A stretch of 64,000 nucleotides of DNA from Gigantopelta aegis (GCF_016097555.1 NC_054704.1:48038625-48102624), one strand, 5' to 3'. Positions 24,001-34,031 are shown, counted from the first letter of the stretch. Notes: a model not told the origin generated them from the sequence alone. Numbers and translations are program-made.

Positions 24001-27000
24001 AGGTAAATGTGTTTGTCCAAGCACATTTTCACTTAGGACAAATGGACAAGTGCTTATTTTGAACACTGATATATATTTTAGCAGAACCTTGTAAATTTGT
24101 AATTAATATAGATAGTGTGATGGTGCTTTTGGTAAACTAAAATTTTTAGCAAAACCTTTTTCCATTTTATTCTTTTAAATGGTTTGCGAAATTGCCCTGT
24201 GAATTTTAATTATATTTTTAAAGTATTACACTATATGATGAGATCATAAACACTTCCTTATCGCTTACATACTTAATGTTTAAACCTGATTTTTATTGTT
24301 ATTATTTTTTTAAAATTATTAAATGAGATAATGCATACAAAGAATGAGTAACTGAATGCATTATATATTTAATGAAAAATTAAATTATTCATATTTGTTC
24401 CTGGTGTTAAAATCTTATTTTTCATACAGCTGAAGGTCAGATTCGTACTGTAATAGGTCAGGCTCAGCTGCTTATAGATCAAAGATTTAAACAGTTTCGA
24501 GGTTTAGTTGACGACTGTGAGTTTAAGCGAGGGGAGAAGGAAACGACCTGTACAGACCTTCAGGGATTCTGGGATATGATTTTCTTCCAGGTATGTTTTT
24601 TACTATTAACCTTTAGACTATTGGATTAATTTTTGACAAAAATCATGTTGAGTGGGTACAAGTTTATAAATTTTACTCTCATATATTCATTTAAATGTTT
24701 TATAAATACATAAAATAAAGTTCATATTTGAATCGGTAAGTATTATTTTTGTGTATTTTTGTAATTTTTATGTTATTTTAGATCAGTTATTGTTGATTAA
24801 AAAAGTCACGTTTACTTAAGGGCATTTGTGGCCAGCTGTCCAGTATTTATGTCCATTATTCCCAATAACAGTGGCTTCCTGACCAGAATTAAAAAAACAA
24901 AAACGAACTATGATTCATATCCCAATATATTGTGATTTTCGTTGTGGGTAAAACGATCAAATTTATTATCAAAATAGCTGTCACAATCGGCTATCGATCC
25001 CTGAAAATGACTGCGACGTGCCGCCATTGTTGTCAAGCAAAAATACTTGTCGAAAACCACTTTTTGAACTCAAAATTTCAAGCCATTTTACAGTGAAAAA
25101 TCTAATTTTAAAGACACAGGAAGCTAAGTTGTCTTTTGTTTCCTGTTACTAAATTGTTTCTGGTGACTGTCGTGTGCAAAACGGCGGGAAATATGAATTG
25201 GGGAATGCACTGTATACAGTGTACAGTATGTCGACTGGCGTGACGTCGGGCGAGATATCTCGCCTGCAGTAATCAGAAGGTTAAAGCAGAGATTTATAAA
25301 TTTTTTGATTTAACATAGGTTAACATTTATACTATAAAAAATGGTGTCATCTCGTACACGAGAAGTTGTTTTTATTTTTGGTTGGATGTGTGGGTTTTTC
25401 CATCTGATTTTAATAATTTGGTGTGCAAATTGGTAGGATAACTCTGAAGTTAGTAACATTTACTACTTACATTTATTGTCTGCTATATAGCATTTTTTGG
25501 GAAAATTATTGTTTACCCTACTGCAAATGAGAAAATCTATGTATTGTTCATTTAAATGGTGTATGGAAATACATTGGTTGCAGGGCTAGTTCTGGGTGAT
25601 CAGAAAATTTCGCCAAATTATCAATTTTTTTTAAAACAGAGCTATTTTCCATCAAAATGTAAAACAGAGCTATTTTCCAACAAAATGTAAATTATAACAT
25701 GAATTTGGCGAGTGGCAGAGCTAGCCCTGGGTTGGATAATGATGCTGTTGCTCTAATAGTTTATAATAATTGTTTATTGTACAATGTTTGATAATTCTGA
25801 GTCATATTCTGCTCCATATCTGTGCTAATAAAGTGCTATTTAAAAGAATACACACAGCATGATGTCTAAGGGATACTATCTATTGTATAGTAATCATTTA
25901 ATGCACCAAAGATACAAATAGACATTGGTTGTCTAACTCACGATCACTTTACCCTATCGTCTGCTAAACTTTCTGTACATAATATATCACGCATGCTCAT
26001 GTGAAGAACAAAAGTTTAAAAACAAATGTATCTATAACGAATTCAGACAATCTAAGCCAGAGTTTGAAGAAGTAATATGGGAAGTAAACATGATTTGTTT
26101 CGCAATCCAGTTGTACTAATTACTTAGGTATTAATAACTAATGATTTCATATGCATGTTCAACTTGTTTCTGCTTACTAGGGCACAATATTTTGTACCCG
26201 CCAGGACTACTACTTTTTAACAAATGGTCGCTTGAGAACAAAAGTTACTGGTAAATGCAAGTATTTTACTCGCCATGTAGAGCCCTGGTTGTTCTGCAGC
26301 TGTTGACGAACATTTATTGGTTCTCCCCGACATTGTAAATATTTGACACATTCCCTTCATTCACATTCATAAAACAAACTCAACACAAATTGGACAAATC
26401 TTTCAGAAATTTCTCTTAACAATCCATCAAAATGGTCACAGCTACAACTAACGGAGATGGTGTCTCCATTACTTCATTTGGTAATCACCTGATTCAAATA
26501 ATAGTGAATGAAATTTTGCATTCTTATGCATTATAACAATCTGATTAAAATTAGCTCTACTGGGTCTACCAGTAGATCTAACAGCATTGCGTGGACTCTC
26601 ATTCCATTTCATCTATAAATAACAATTTAAATATCGACCAATTACACTTTTATATCGTTATTTGGGAGCATACAAATTCTAAAAATATCGTGCGAGACTA
26701 TTTATGCAATATGCGAACTTGTTGGTCTGTTTCAACATTGAAAAAAACGGGGAAAAGTGCAGTAATAAACTCTCGATTGTATACTAGTATAAGCAGATTT
26801 TATGGCTATACCATTATGTTTTTTTGTTTGTTTTTTCGTCTTGAAACGAATTTTATGTAAAATTTTATATTGCAATTAGTTTCCGGCATACTTCGTAATT
26901 CACCCGAATCATTTCGTATACCCTCGGCATAATCCCAAATGTTTTCAAATTCTTTTCAAATCACTGGCATGATTTTGCAAGTACGGTTTTAATTGGTCGA

Positions 27001-30000
27001 ATGAATGGTCAACTGGACATGAGCTCCAATGGGCTGCTGTTAGATCCACATGTAATACTGGAGCTAATTTTAATTAGATTGGCGACATAAGTGTCAATGA
27101 AGTTTACACAAACAATATTACAAGCATATTTAAAACTAAACAAAACAAATTGAGACATTTACTGTTAAATCATGCATATACCTTTAAATATAAAATTTGA
27201 TCACAATTTTTGGTTCATGCAAGTATGAACCAAAAAAACAATATGCACATCGATTTTTCAATTCATACTTGCATGAACCAAAACATACTTTTGGTCAATT
27301 CTTAAATAATGTATTGAATACAGTGTTAGTTTAATGTATTCATTTAATGTATTGAATACAGTGTTATATACTTTTTCATTTTCTTTTGAAGGTGGAAGAT
27401 GTTGACAAGAAATTCGAGCAGCTTCACAAACTGAAAGACAAAAATTGGGTGGTTGAAAAGATTGTTGAAAAGAAGAAAATTGTCAAGGTGTTTATATTTT
27501 AGTTTCAGATTTAATTGTCAGCTGAAATTATGGCTGTGTACATAGAACTCACAATCCAATTTAACATACTTTTTACCAGTTTAAGCCATTATTTTTTATT
27601 ATTATTCCATTATGTCTACCGAACCATGGAGAAACCAAAACTATTGATAAATATCATCAGTACTCTTGGTCATTCAGAAATTGTATCTAGATGTTTTGTT
27701 ACAACATAGAAATGTACTTCTGCACTAAAATAAATTGAAGAACCTATGGACATACATCTTATTATAAAAAAAATTTAATTTTAGAAAAAGCCAGTTGCTA
27801 CAAAAACGACAAAACCAGCTGTTTCAAAATTTGCCCGTTTCCGAGCGGAAATTAAGAAGAATAAGGCACTGAATGACGGAGATAATCCTGATGAGAAGAC
27901 TGCTGACTCATTCAAAGTATTCGACGCTGGATTCTTTAAAGTGCAAAGTCCAGTAAAAAGTCCAGCACAACATTGTAGAGGTTTGAATTACTTTTATGAA
28001 ATAAGATGTTTGATTATTTTACATTTCATCCACAATTCATGTTTTTGTTTTGTAATATAAGCTAGTTTTTGTCAGTTTAGTTTGAATATGTACAGCAGTT
28101 TTATATTTTTTATTTGTGTTAATTCTAAAGCAAGAATTATGTCACATTCTGGGAATTGTTTTTTTTTTTACTGTGGTATTTCCACGTTCAACTTTTACGT
28201 TTTCCTTTTCTTTCTTTTTTCAATGTAATTTGCTAATAGATAATATAGGGAAAACAATTGTAAGCTGTAACATGTAATGACTTGAGGTAGGATTTCTCGT
28301 ATAATATTAATACCTAAATGTACTTGTTTTATATAATGTAGGGTTGTAACCTCATTTGTAATATTTTCTATCTCATATAATTATTAATATATCATCACTG
28401 GCCTCAGTGGCGTCGTGGCAGGCCATCGGTCTACAGGCTGGTAGGTACTGGGTTCGGATCCCAGTCGAGGCATGGGATTTTTAATCCAGATACCGACTCC
28501 AAACCCTGAGCGAGTGCTCCGCAAGGCTCAATGGGTAGGTGTAAACCGCTTGCTCCGACCAGTGATCCATAACTGGTTCAACAAAGGCCATGGTTTGTGC
28601 TATCCTGCCTGTGGGAAGCGCAAATAAAAGATCCCTTGCTGCTAATCGGAAGAGTAGCCCATGTAGTGGCGACAGCGGGTTTCCTCTCAAAATCTGTGTG
28701 GTCCTTAACCATATGTCTGACGCTATATAACCATAAATAAAATGTGTTGAGTGCATCATTAAATAAAACATTTCTTTCTTTCTTTCTTTCTTTCTTTCTA
28801 TTACTATATCACTAATAAAGCAATAAAGCATGCTATATTTGATGTTCTTGTTCTGTCCTTCCGCTAACAAGCAACAACTTAATTTTATTATTATTATTTT
28901 GTTTTTCTAGGCCCCCCAGGGACATCACAACAAGTACCTACAAAAGACACTGAGACATTTGAAGTTAATTCAGCCGATACCGGCACGAAAGAAGAACACA
29001 TAGATTTACCTTTGTCAAAAACACAGTTAACTAAAACCCCAAACCGCAGGAGTTATGCCCCTTCAGTCCCAAGTCCACTTCTCCGAGACATTACGCCAAA
29101 GCATGGCAGTCGAAAAACTCTGGCTCTTGGATGCCTTTCGGTTCCACGGAAATTGATAGAGGGCCAGACTGAGGGTAAAGAGAACACTCCAGCTCCTGAA
29201 CCACAGACAACAAGTATCCTTTCCTCGGCCACCAAGTCTGCCATCACTCCAAGGAGGTAAAACATATGTCTAGATGTTAGCAGACCTCGATGTAAAAACA
29301 AATAGAGGGGAATCATTAATTGGTCCCAAAACTAAGATTACGGGGAACCATTTAAGATAGTTTTGGTTTGTTTTGTTTAATGACACCACTAGAGCATATT
29401 GATTTATTAATCATTGGCTATTGGATGTCAAACATTTGGTAATTCTGATATATAGTCTTAAAGAGGAAACGAAATACATTTTTCTATAAGTAGCAGGAGA
29501 TCTTTTATATGCACCATCCCACAGACAGGATAGCACATACTACTGCCTTTTATGTACTCGTGCACTGGCTGCAATGACAAATAGCCCTATGGCCCCACAA
29601 ACGGGGATCGATTCTAGACTGACCGTGCATCAAGCAAGCACGTTGCCACTGTACTACATCACGCCCGCCTCCACCCCACCCCCCTTAAGATATAAACATA
29701 TTCAGCATTGATATTTAATCATTATGTAGTTAAGTGAGCTGAAAATTACTTTCCTTGAACTAGTCTCACAGGAGTTTTGAGGAGCCAGAGTGATAGTTTT
29801 AAGTCTGTGTTAGTTAATTCTTTTCACCCATCTCGGAATGTAACTACTTAAAATGGCATTCCCACCAAAAAGTATTCATTGACCCACTTTTTTTTTTTTT
29901 TTTTTTTTTTTTTCAAATTGAATACTATCATAATTATAATTATAATTATTATAATAATTATAATTATTATTATTATTATTATTATTATTATTTATCATCA

Positions 30001-33000
30001 TTATTGTTATTGTTGTTGTCATTGTAGTAGTAGTAGTAGTATTGGTATGCACTGTTTGTGTATTTCCTTAAATTAATGGGACATTTGTATTAATTTCGTT
30101 CTTAATTTAAATACATTATGCAAACATTTGAGATGCATTAATAATAAGACCTGTTGATTTAAGTGAAGACGAGAATTAAGCTAAATTGATACGATTATAT
30201 TTAATCGAAATAACCTATACCAAGGCTATATTCGTACATTCGGTTACTTCCGTGACCGACTAAGCTGTTCGGTGGTAGCTAATCAGGGGAAGGAACTCTA
30301 TTACAAAAGCTTTTTCCATAATTTCTCGATGTTTTTCGGAAGGGAATTACATGTGCAAAATGTATCGTATAATAGTACGTAAACAATGTGCAAGAAAGGA
30401 AATACTCTTGTTTGGTGATGTTGTCCTCTTTTATTTCTACTTCTTTTTTTATTTTTTTATTTTTTTTCAGTTTAAGAGAGAGAAAAATTAGGGTCGGGGG
30501 GGGGGGGGGGTAAACTAAGGACAGTCGGTCGACTGGAAACACACCTATTTTTTTGTTTGGCCTTAGATCGTTTGTCGTTTCTGTTGCATATTGTGCCTAT
30601 TTAGCTAGTTGGCTAAATTATGTGTAATAACACACTTCACGTCATTTTGCAATTTTCAGGAGAAGTATTCGGATTAGAAACTTGCCTACTGATGACAATG
30701 CCTCTGGTAGATCCACATTGTTTGATGGCGAGTTGAGAAAGTATCTTGAGCCATCAAGTGTGGATACTGATTCTGGTGCTTCTCCAGTCTCTAGTGGTAA
30801 TCACGGTTTAGCTGTCATCAAGTCTTTTGTTGTTTATTAGTGATGTTTCAATGGTTGATTATGATTTATAAAAAATGATCGGTTTGGCTCTACTGATGAT
30901 CGATTATAAAAATTAATTAATTAATGGTGTGGAAAATGTTTAACTGTAATACCTCTACTTTACAGGATAGAACTAATATAAATATGATGGGGTTGTTGTT
31001 TGTTTTCATGTTTACGTAAAGAAAAATGATATTAAATAGTTATTAATGGTAAAATTAGCAATTTATAGGGTTTTTTCCATTGAACACGACAATAGGTGCC
31101 AGGTGTATAATTTAAATACTTCTTTTGTTAATTTAATTCTTAACAATTGTTTTACTTGAAAGCTGGTCAGTTGGTTCAAACTGATTTTAACTGATGATCG
31201 ATAATGAAATTACAACTGATTCCAACACTGTTGTTTATACAAAAATATATATAGTAAATTCTAAAATGGGCATCTATTTAGTATTCACCAAATTGTCCAA
31301 TATGCTATTTGAGTCAATCCGTATTTAGCAGTTATCTGTTTACAAGAACACTTGTACATATACAGAGCTAGCTCTGGGTGAGCTGAAAATTTCGCCAAAT
31401 TATCTATTAAACTTGTAAAAGTCCAGGGCCCCGTTCCACGAAGCGATCGTAGCACTAAGATCACCGTAAATGCATACGGTAGTTATGAACTTACAGTAAT
31501 CTTAGTGCTAAGATCGCTTTCTGGAACGAGGCCCAGAAACCCAGTTGTTTTTTAACAAAATATCCATTATTACCTAAAATTATTTTGCCAAATCAAAATA
31601 AAATTTACCAAATGCTTTTAAAATTTGCTATTGGCGAATTTGGCAAGTGTCACGAGACAGCCCTGTATGTAGCTTTATCGGTCTGTTCTCGGTTTTAGGA
31701 AGGAAGCGAAGAAGCTCTTTGAAAATTCCACCTTCCTCAGCCAAACGGAGGTCTCGACATCGGAGTGTCAAGTTCTCTGATTCTTCACCCCTTCCCGAGG
31801 GTCAGCGTGTTGGTTTACCGTGTACACCATTCAACCGGGATTCTCTTGGTATGTGCACCATGTATTTAGACTACTAGCCGGAAAATTACTTATAAAAGAT
31901 CAGAATAATTTAAAAACATTTTGCAATTGTGTATCTTGGTGTGTGTTTTTACATTTTTATTATTGATGTTATTATTATTTTAATATTCAGTTTAATATCT
32001 AAAATATAAGATTGTAAGATAATATTTGCTAATACATATTTAACTGATTTGATACTTGAAATTTTAACACATTATTATTGCTAATGCAATAGTTTTTTAA
32101 CCACAGATCCGTATTATTTTGTTTCAAGTTGTCTTGTTATTTTCTTGAAACAAAATATCGATTTGACCCATTTTGTTTTGGCTGATTTACATATTTTGTT
32201 TTGCTACTACATTACAGCAACATTGGTAAAATTTGTGTTTTTTCCCTTTCATATAATAGTTGCAAGAGCTCGGGTGTCAAAAGGTGATTTGTTAATTGAC
32301 CTTCCTGCTGAAACCAGTGATTCTGAAATTACAGGACAGTCTTGTGAGCCCAGTAGAATGGGTGTAAGTGATTTATGCCTTCTCGTTTAGTAACTGTTAC
32401 ACCAGAGATCTGTTAGATATACCCAAGGCATAAGCTGGATTAAATATACTGTCTTGTTGGAAAGTATGGCAAAGCCGTTAATAAAATATGCTTAGTTTTT
32501 AAAATGACTTTTTCTTTGATTTATTACAGAATATATTGATAAATTCAGTTTCATGTAGGACAATCAATAGCTAGCTTAAAGTATAGCTACAATATTTATA
32601 ATACAGCATGTGTAGAGTAATACCCATGTTGCATAATGTGTCGTCATTTGGGTTCTGTCCATATAACATTTTAATAAATCTATAAACAAAATAACATTGA
32701 TTGTGCTTTGTAGAATTTTGCTCATTTTTTTAGTTATCCCATAATGTAATTTTTGCTCATAGCTTAAAAAAAATATTTGCTCCAATTTCTTATTTCAAAG
32801 TTTATGTGACCCAGTAAAGTAATTTCTTCCTTGAAAAAAATTAAAAAATTGACAGCTGAAACTTTTTGCATCTGTTTAGTGAAAAAACCTGAATCATTTT
32901 AAAACAGCATATCCTTTGGCATGTGTAGTTTTACTTTGCCAAGTTTTACTTTTAAAAACTAATGTGTGTATTGTTTTATTTTCAGAGGCCAAGTCTGCTT

Positions 33001-33072
33001 TTCACTCCTGATAAAAGAGATGTCACTGTATGCTCTTCCAAAGAAAACCTGATAAACTTCTCTCCATTGTGA
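5871..33072 (+). CDS. DLGAP5: DLGAP5/HURP homologue, complete multi-exon gene
   Basis: Homologue of disks large-associated protein 5 (HURP), which in vertebrates binds and stabilises kinetochore microtubules near chromosomes and is an Aurora A substrate. Exons I assign: 5871-6096, 8077-8252, 9361-9480, 9722-9836, 10840-11128, 12389-12444, 13051-13224, 14700-14873, (16489-16509 doubtful), 18174-19818, 21692-21762, 22831-22959, 23443-23598, 24430-24590, 27392-27487, 27785-27980, 28911-29256, 30660-30796, 31699-31848, 32260-32363, 32986-33072. All junctions are AG/GT and the phases chain without a break, giving 1535 residues (1542 with the microexon). Family marks in order: basic N-terminus; exon 2 ending in FKVHHV (human FKVGRY); TRS/TRQ basic repeats; FAPNNFRF and FKPLSP (human FAPKDF...TPMTPRSA); GKAP core with VKYFRN, GLVDDCEFKRG, ETTCTDLQGFWDM; DAGFFKVQSPVK; final ENLINFSPL like human GNLITFSPL. 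Human HURP is 846 residues; the excess lies mainly in the 1645-bp exon. Confidence 0.93.
6360..6801. mobile_element. MITE with CAGACCTCTCAA termini
   Basis: 442 bp bounded by inverted CAGACCTCTCAA, inserted inside the SINE head. Flanks TGTCTG and TGCCTG may be a diverged target duplication. No ORF of note. Confidence 0.65.
6991..7345. mobile_element. MITE with CAGGGTTTTAT-like termini
   Basis: About 355 bp inserted in the same SINE body; ends CAGGGTTTTATTTCTA and, inverted, CTAGGTTTTATCA. hAT-like by its first bases; target duplication unclear. Confidence 0.5.
8077..8252 (+). CDS. DLGAP5: DLGAP5 exon 2, charged microtubule-binding region
   Basis: A long polar helix-forming stretch: MEMLLKWRNDRKRMKEEE followed by KKNKPSFKVHHV. 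It aligns in order with the human HURP segment RKQMLQKYKEEKQLQK...GIFKVGRY, part of the N-terminal microtubule-binding half of the protein. Acceptor TTTTTTCAG, donor GTTTGT. Confidence 0.85.
8646..9003 (-). mobile_element. Truncated copy of the CAGTGTTCTCG element
   Basis: Reverse-oriented right part of the element seen whole at 58071-59206, from its terminal TGTTCTCGCTG to just beyond TTTGGCGCCAAAT. Confidence 0.75.
10840..11128 (+). CDS. DLGAP5: DLGAP5 exon 5, conserved FAP/FKPLSP motif and KEN box
   Basis: Encodes residues 213-308. A KEN tripeptide (212-214) is formed across the exon 4/5 junction. After a lysine-rich stretch come SFAPNNFRFAAP and FTFKPLSPASASEFL, matching the most conserved segment of HURP outside the GKAP domain. 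The donor falls inside an in-frame AGG codon; reading on gives a stop at once, which supports the splice. Confidence 0.88.
11545..11664. mobile_element. GGGCC fold-back element, degraded
   Basis: Right end GTTCGTGGAACGGGGCCC matches inverted the left end of the intact copy at 31426; the left arm (TTGCTTTGTGGAACG) has lost its terminus. In DLGAP5 intron 5. Confidence 0.5.
12595..12892. mobile_element. Tc1/mariner-like MITE (CAGTGAAACC termini), diverged
   Basis: Left TA-CAGTGAAACCC and right GGGGTTTCACAG. The left breakpoint of the 1649-bp exon 7 duplication lies inside this element. Confidence 0.55.
13051..13224 (+). CDS. DLGAP5: DLGAP5 exon 7a (first copy of duplicated exon)
   Basis: 174 bp, phase 1 at both ends, so it can be repeated or skipped without shifting frame. 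Encodes a serine-rich, acidic segment with TYSVVVDGKKINRSTRQ. Lies in the first unit of a 1649-bp tandem duplication and differs from exon 7b by a single base (Asn for Asp near its end). Confidence 0.8.
13334..14284 (+). mobile_element. CAGTGTTCTCG element, copy in duplication unit 1
   Basis: Starts CAGTGTTCTCGCTGGGTG as at 58071; right part cut by the duplication joint. Confidence 0.8.
14700..14873 (+). CDS. DLGAP5: DLGAP5 exon 7b (second copy of duplicated exon)
   Basis: Same length, phases, acceptor and donor as exon 7a; one non-synonymous difference (SSQDVNG for SSQNVNG). Whether both copies sit in one mRNA or are used alternatively cannot be read from the DNA; both options keep the frame. 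Confidence 0.75.
14983..16075 (+). mobile_element. CAGTGTTCTCG element, copy in duplication unit 2
   Basis: Continues past the duplicated part to GGAGGGCGGCAAAATG near its right end, where a CAGTGAAACC MITE cuts it off. Confidence 0.8.
16074..16242. mobile_element. Tc1/mariner-like MITE (CAGTGAAACC termini)
   Basis: Right end GGTCCGGTTTTGAGAGGTTT followed by CACTG and a TA; left end decayed. Same family as 23805-23961. Confidence 0.65.
16489..16509 (+). CDS. Possible 21-nt microexon of DLGAP5
   Basis: Between CTGCAG and GTATGT lie 21 nt that keep phase 1 and would insert seven residues (FLPQTE region) before exon 8. The last six bases coincide with the terminus (CTGAGG) of a fold-back element, so the donor would be transposon-derived. 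It may equally be chance; the gene reads through correctly without it. Confidence 0.3.
16504..16683. mobile_element. Fold-back element CTGAGG...CCTCAG
   Basis: About 180 bp, almost entirely two inverted arms (CAAATTTATGTCCCTCG and complement) around a short loop. Could form a long hairpin in the DLGAP5 pre-mRNA. Overlaps the possible microexon donor. Confidence 0.75.
17836..17944 (+). repeat. Two-copy 53-bp tandem repeat
   Basis: TATGTGTTGAGTACAATAAC with its following 33 bp occurs twice in direct succession, identical. Confidence 0.9.
18174..19818 (+). CDS. DLGAP5: DLGAP5 giant exon with five acidic/basic Ser-rich repeats
   Basis: 1645 bp with no stop, about 548 residues. Near the start it has EYTVVVDGTPVKRGRKS, echoing the VVVDG motif of exons 7a/7b, then TPTRSRRGS and TPRRSTRKS. 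From about 18640 come five degenerate repeats starting near 18642, 18790, 19002, 19156 and 19341. Each opens with N-S-x-S-S-(D/E)-S-(D/E) and continues with a basic RSSRKxRKS-like patch. The end carries TPIKRSRRKS and STRKSTRKRRK. The alternation of acidic CK2-like and basic R-x-S patches suggests heavily phosphorylated disordered protein (inference). Vertebrate HURP has no exon of this size here. Confidence 0.9.
19850..21182. mobile_element. TIR element with internal SD-type minisatellite
   Basis: 1333 bp bounded by inverted CAGGCCTGC(G/A)CAAA. Subterminal regions on both sides hold several GGTTATGCC/GGCATAACC motifs, as transposase-binding repeats often do. hAT-like by its first bases; target duplication not clear. 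No transposase seen. Its left end is 31 bp after the donor of the giant DLGAP5 exon. Confidence 0.6.
20215..20814. repeat. 27-bp minisatellite, about 22 units
   Basis: Unit ACTGTTGTCACTGTCATTAT plus CACTGAC, with variants (AATGTCACT) and some 21-bp units. All unit lengths are multiples of three. One minus-strand frame would read repeated S-D-N-D-S-D-N-S; other frames are also open. Confidence 0.95.
21920..22214 (+). repeat. SINE (head C, tail II)
   Basis: Head TTAGCTCAGTCCGGTGAGTG with B-box-like GATCGAACC, shared core CCAGTGCACCACAACTGG, tail GTCGTTAAACAAAACAAAC. In DLGAP5 intron 9. Confidence 0.85.
22316..22495 (+). repeat. Diverged SINE fragment
   Basis: Weak but ordered match to the SINE core (ACAACTAGTCAT, CCATGGTATCTGC, ATGACACCAAATAG). 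An adjoining 27-bp direct repeat covers 22476-22528. Confidence 0.5.
23443..23598 (+). CDS. DLGAP5: DLGAP5 exon 11, start of GKAP domain
   Basis: Encodes HNVKYFRNLLVTETARL then CATWDSM, matching human VPYFRNILQSETEKL and CFEWDRK. This is the N-terminal edge of the guanylate-kinase-associated protein (GKAP) homology domain. Phase 1 at both ends. Confidence 0.92.
23655..24068. mobile_element. MITE with CAGTG...AAATAAGC termini
   Basis: Inverted ends CAGTGATAGAAATAAGC and CAGTGTTCAAAATAAGC; internal repeats of ACTTGTCC. Interrupted by the TA-flanked MITE at 23805. In DLGAP5 intron 11. Confidence 0.6.
23805..23961. mobile_element. Tc1/mariner-like MITE with TA target duplication
   Basis: 157 bp from TA-CAGTGAAAC to GTTTCACTG-TA, nested in another element. 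Confidence 0.75.
24430..24590 (+). CDS. DLGAP5: DLGAP5 exon 12, GKAP domain core
   Basis: The diagnostic exon: EGQIRTVIGQAQLLI, RFKQF, GLVDDCEFKRG, ETTCTDLQGFWDMIFFQ. It is close to residue-for-residue with human HURP/DLGAP proteins over about 50 positions. Ends in phase 0 at a strong GTATGT donor; the next exon continues VEDVDKKFEQL (human IEDVIHKFNNL). Confidence 0.95.
24606..25284. mobile_element. piggyBac-like non-autonomous element
   Basis: Flanked by TTAA on both sides with inward CCTTTAGACTATTGG and, inverted, CCTTCTGATTACTGC. TTAA duplication is typical of piggyBac; the short imperfect TIR leaves doubt. Confidence 0.5.
25581..25729. mobile_element. MITE with CAGGGCTAG termini
   Basis: 149 bp between CAGGGCTAGTTCTGGGTG and inverted CAGGGCTAGCTCTGCC; related copy at 31363-31665. 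Confidence 0.65.
27209..27285. repeat. Short hairpin (TTGGTTCATGCAAGTATGAA)
   Basis: Two inverted arms of about 20 bp separated by about 37 bp in DLGAP5 intron 12. Confidence 0.7.
27785..27980 (+). CDS. DLGAP5: DLGAP5 exon 14, DAGFF-SPVK segment
   Basis: After a lysine-rich stretch (KFARFRAEIKKNKAL) it encodes FDAGFFKVQSPVKSP, equivalent to human FDAGFFRVESPVK at the C-terminal boundary of the GKAP region. SPVK and SPAQ are proline-directed kinase-type sites. Confidence 0.9.
28401..28799 (+). repeat. Full-length SINE (head A, tail I)
   Basis: tRNA-like head GGCCTCAGTGGCGTCGTGGC with B box GGTTCGGATCC, core, tail GTGTTGAGTGCATCATTAAA and a (TTTC)n end. In DLGAP5 intron 14, about 110 bp before exon 15. 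Confidence 0.92.
28911..29256 (+). CDS. DLGAP5: DLGAP5 exon 15, Ser/Thr-Pro rich tail with KEN motif
   Basis: Encodes a disordered tail with several TP/SP sites (TKTPNRRS, DITPKHGS, AITPR) and a second KEN (GKENTPAP, about 29175). Phase 1 in, phase 2 out; the donor lies inside an AGG codon and the following codon would be a stop, supporting splicing to 30660. Confidence 0.87.
29364..29672 (-). repeat. SINE (head B, tail II)
   Basis: Antisense copy: GTTTTGTTTAATGACACCAC tail, core, and GGGGATCGATTCTAGAC head. Shows head B joined to tail II, unlike 63498 (head B, tail I). Confidence 0.85.
29889..30035. repeat. Poly-T and (ATT)n low-complexity tract
   Basis: T run of about 24 followed by TAA/TAT/TTA trinucleotide repeats and GTA repeats, in DLGAP5 intron 15. 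Confidence 0.9.
31363..31665. mobile_element. CAGGGCTAG-type MITE carrying a nested fold-back element
   Basis: Ends CAGAGCTAGCTCTGGGTG and inverted CAGGGCTGTCTCGTG; same CGCCAAATTATC interior as 25581. Split by the GGGCC element at 31426. Ends about 33 bp before DLGAP5 exon 17. Confidence 0.6.
31426..31534. mobile_element. Intact GGGCC fold-back element
   Basis: 109 bp, almost a perfect palindrome: GGGCCCCGTTCCACGAAGCG... against inverted GGGCCTCGTTCCAGAAAGCG, both continuing into a TAGCACTAAGAT motif. Confidence 0.8.
32986..33072 (+). CDS. DLGAP5: DLGAP5 terminal exon and stop
   Basis: 28 residues then TGA: RPSLLFTPDKRDVTVC then SSKENLINFSPL. The last nine residues match the near-C-terminal GNLITFSPL of human HURP, showing that the C-terminus is complete. 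A third KEN overlaps this motif. Confidence 0.92.
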   Translation, partial: RPSLLFTPDKRDVTVCSSKENLINFSPL

Positions 33073-34031
33073 TTTGAATCACAGTCTGTACATTAGTGCT
33101 AATACTGAATTCTGACATGTTTTCTAATGTGATGGATATTACTGGAAGAAATATTAAATTTCTGTCTGCATGTTATAAATATACTGAACAGTGAAAAAAA
33201 AAAGAAAAAACATCTGCATAATTCCTATATTCATTTTATTATTACACTGCATATAAGTGTATTCAGTGAGATTTTAGTTTATGAATCTGAGATGAAAGTG
33301 AATTAGAAGAGAAAAAAAATCCAGGGAATTTTTAATATTAGTGGTATTGTGCTGGTTAGGGTCCATTCAAAGCATCAGCTGAAACCATATCGTAAGCTTT
33401 GAACGAGGAATATGGAAACAGTTTGCCACGATTAAAAATCTGGAATTCCAAAAAACTTTTCATCTCTGATCAGTGTAGGTTATATATGGCTTGTAATAAA
33501 ACTATACTGTATTCCTGTATACATTAAATTCTAATGTATATAATGTGGATTATAAACTGGATTCTGTTTGCATGTGGAATGTCAACAAAAAAAAAGAGAG
33601 AAAAAAGAGTTATGTTTGTAGAATAAATGGTACATTAAAAATATGTTTTACCAACTTGTAGAAAGCATTACATATTGAACTTGTTTAGAGACTGTTCCAT
33701 TAATGCATTTGTCAAAAAAAGAGAAAAATCACTATTCACACACAGATGATTGGCATGTAATGTAGATAGTAATCACACTTTAAACAGGTGTTGTAAATAT
33801 ATTACTTTTCCATAAATAACTAAGAGCTTGTCACATGAACTGCTGAAATATTTCAGAATCTGTTAAAAACAAAGAGATGTGTCAGTTTATTCTTCTTGAA
33901 AGCATAAGGAGACCAAATTTAATTCACTACTCAAGATGTTATTGTCTGTATAAAATACAGAGATAATGTATGTCACATTATGTGGGAGTGACTGCCAGTA
34001 ATGTGATTAACTTCCCGATATGGCGAATAAA
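33073..34031 (+). other. DLGAP5: DLGAP5 3' UTR with poly(A) signal
   Basis: AT-rich non-coding DNA following the stop. AATAAA hexamers occur near 33496 and 33622 and most convincingly at 34026-34031, just before a GT-rich stretch. Which site is used is not known. Confidence 0.5.

Noticed and set aside
28401-28470. tRNA-like sequence with A and B boxes
   Set aside because: It is the head of a SINE, not a free tRNA gene; the same applies to 21920, 61467 and 63498.
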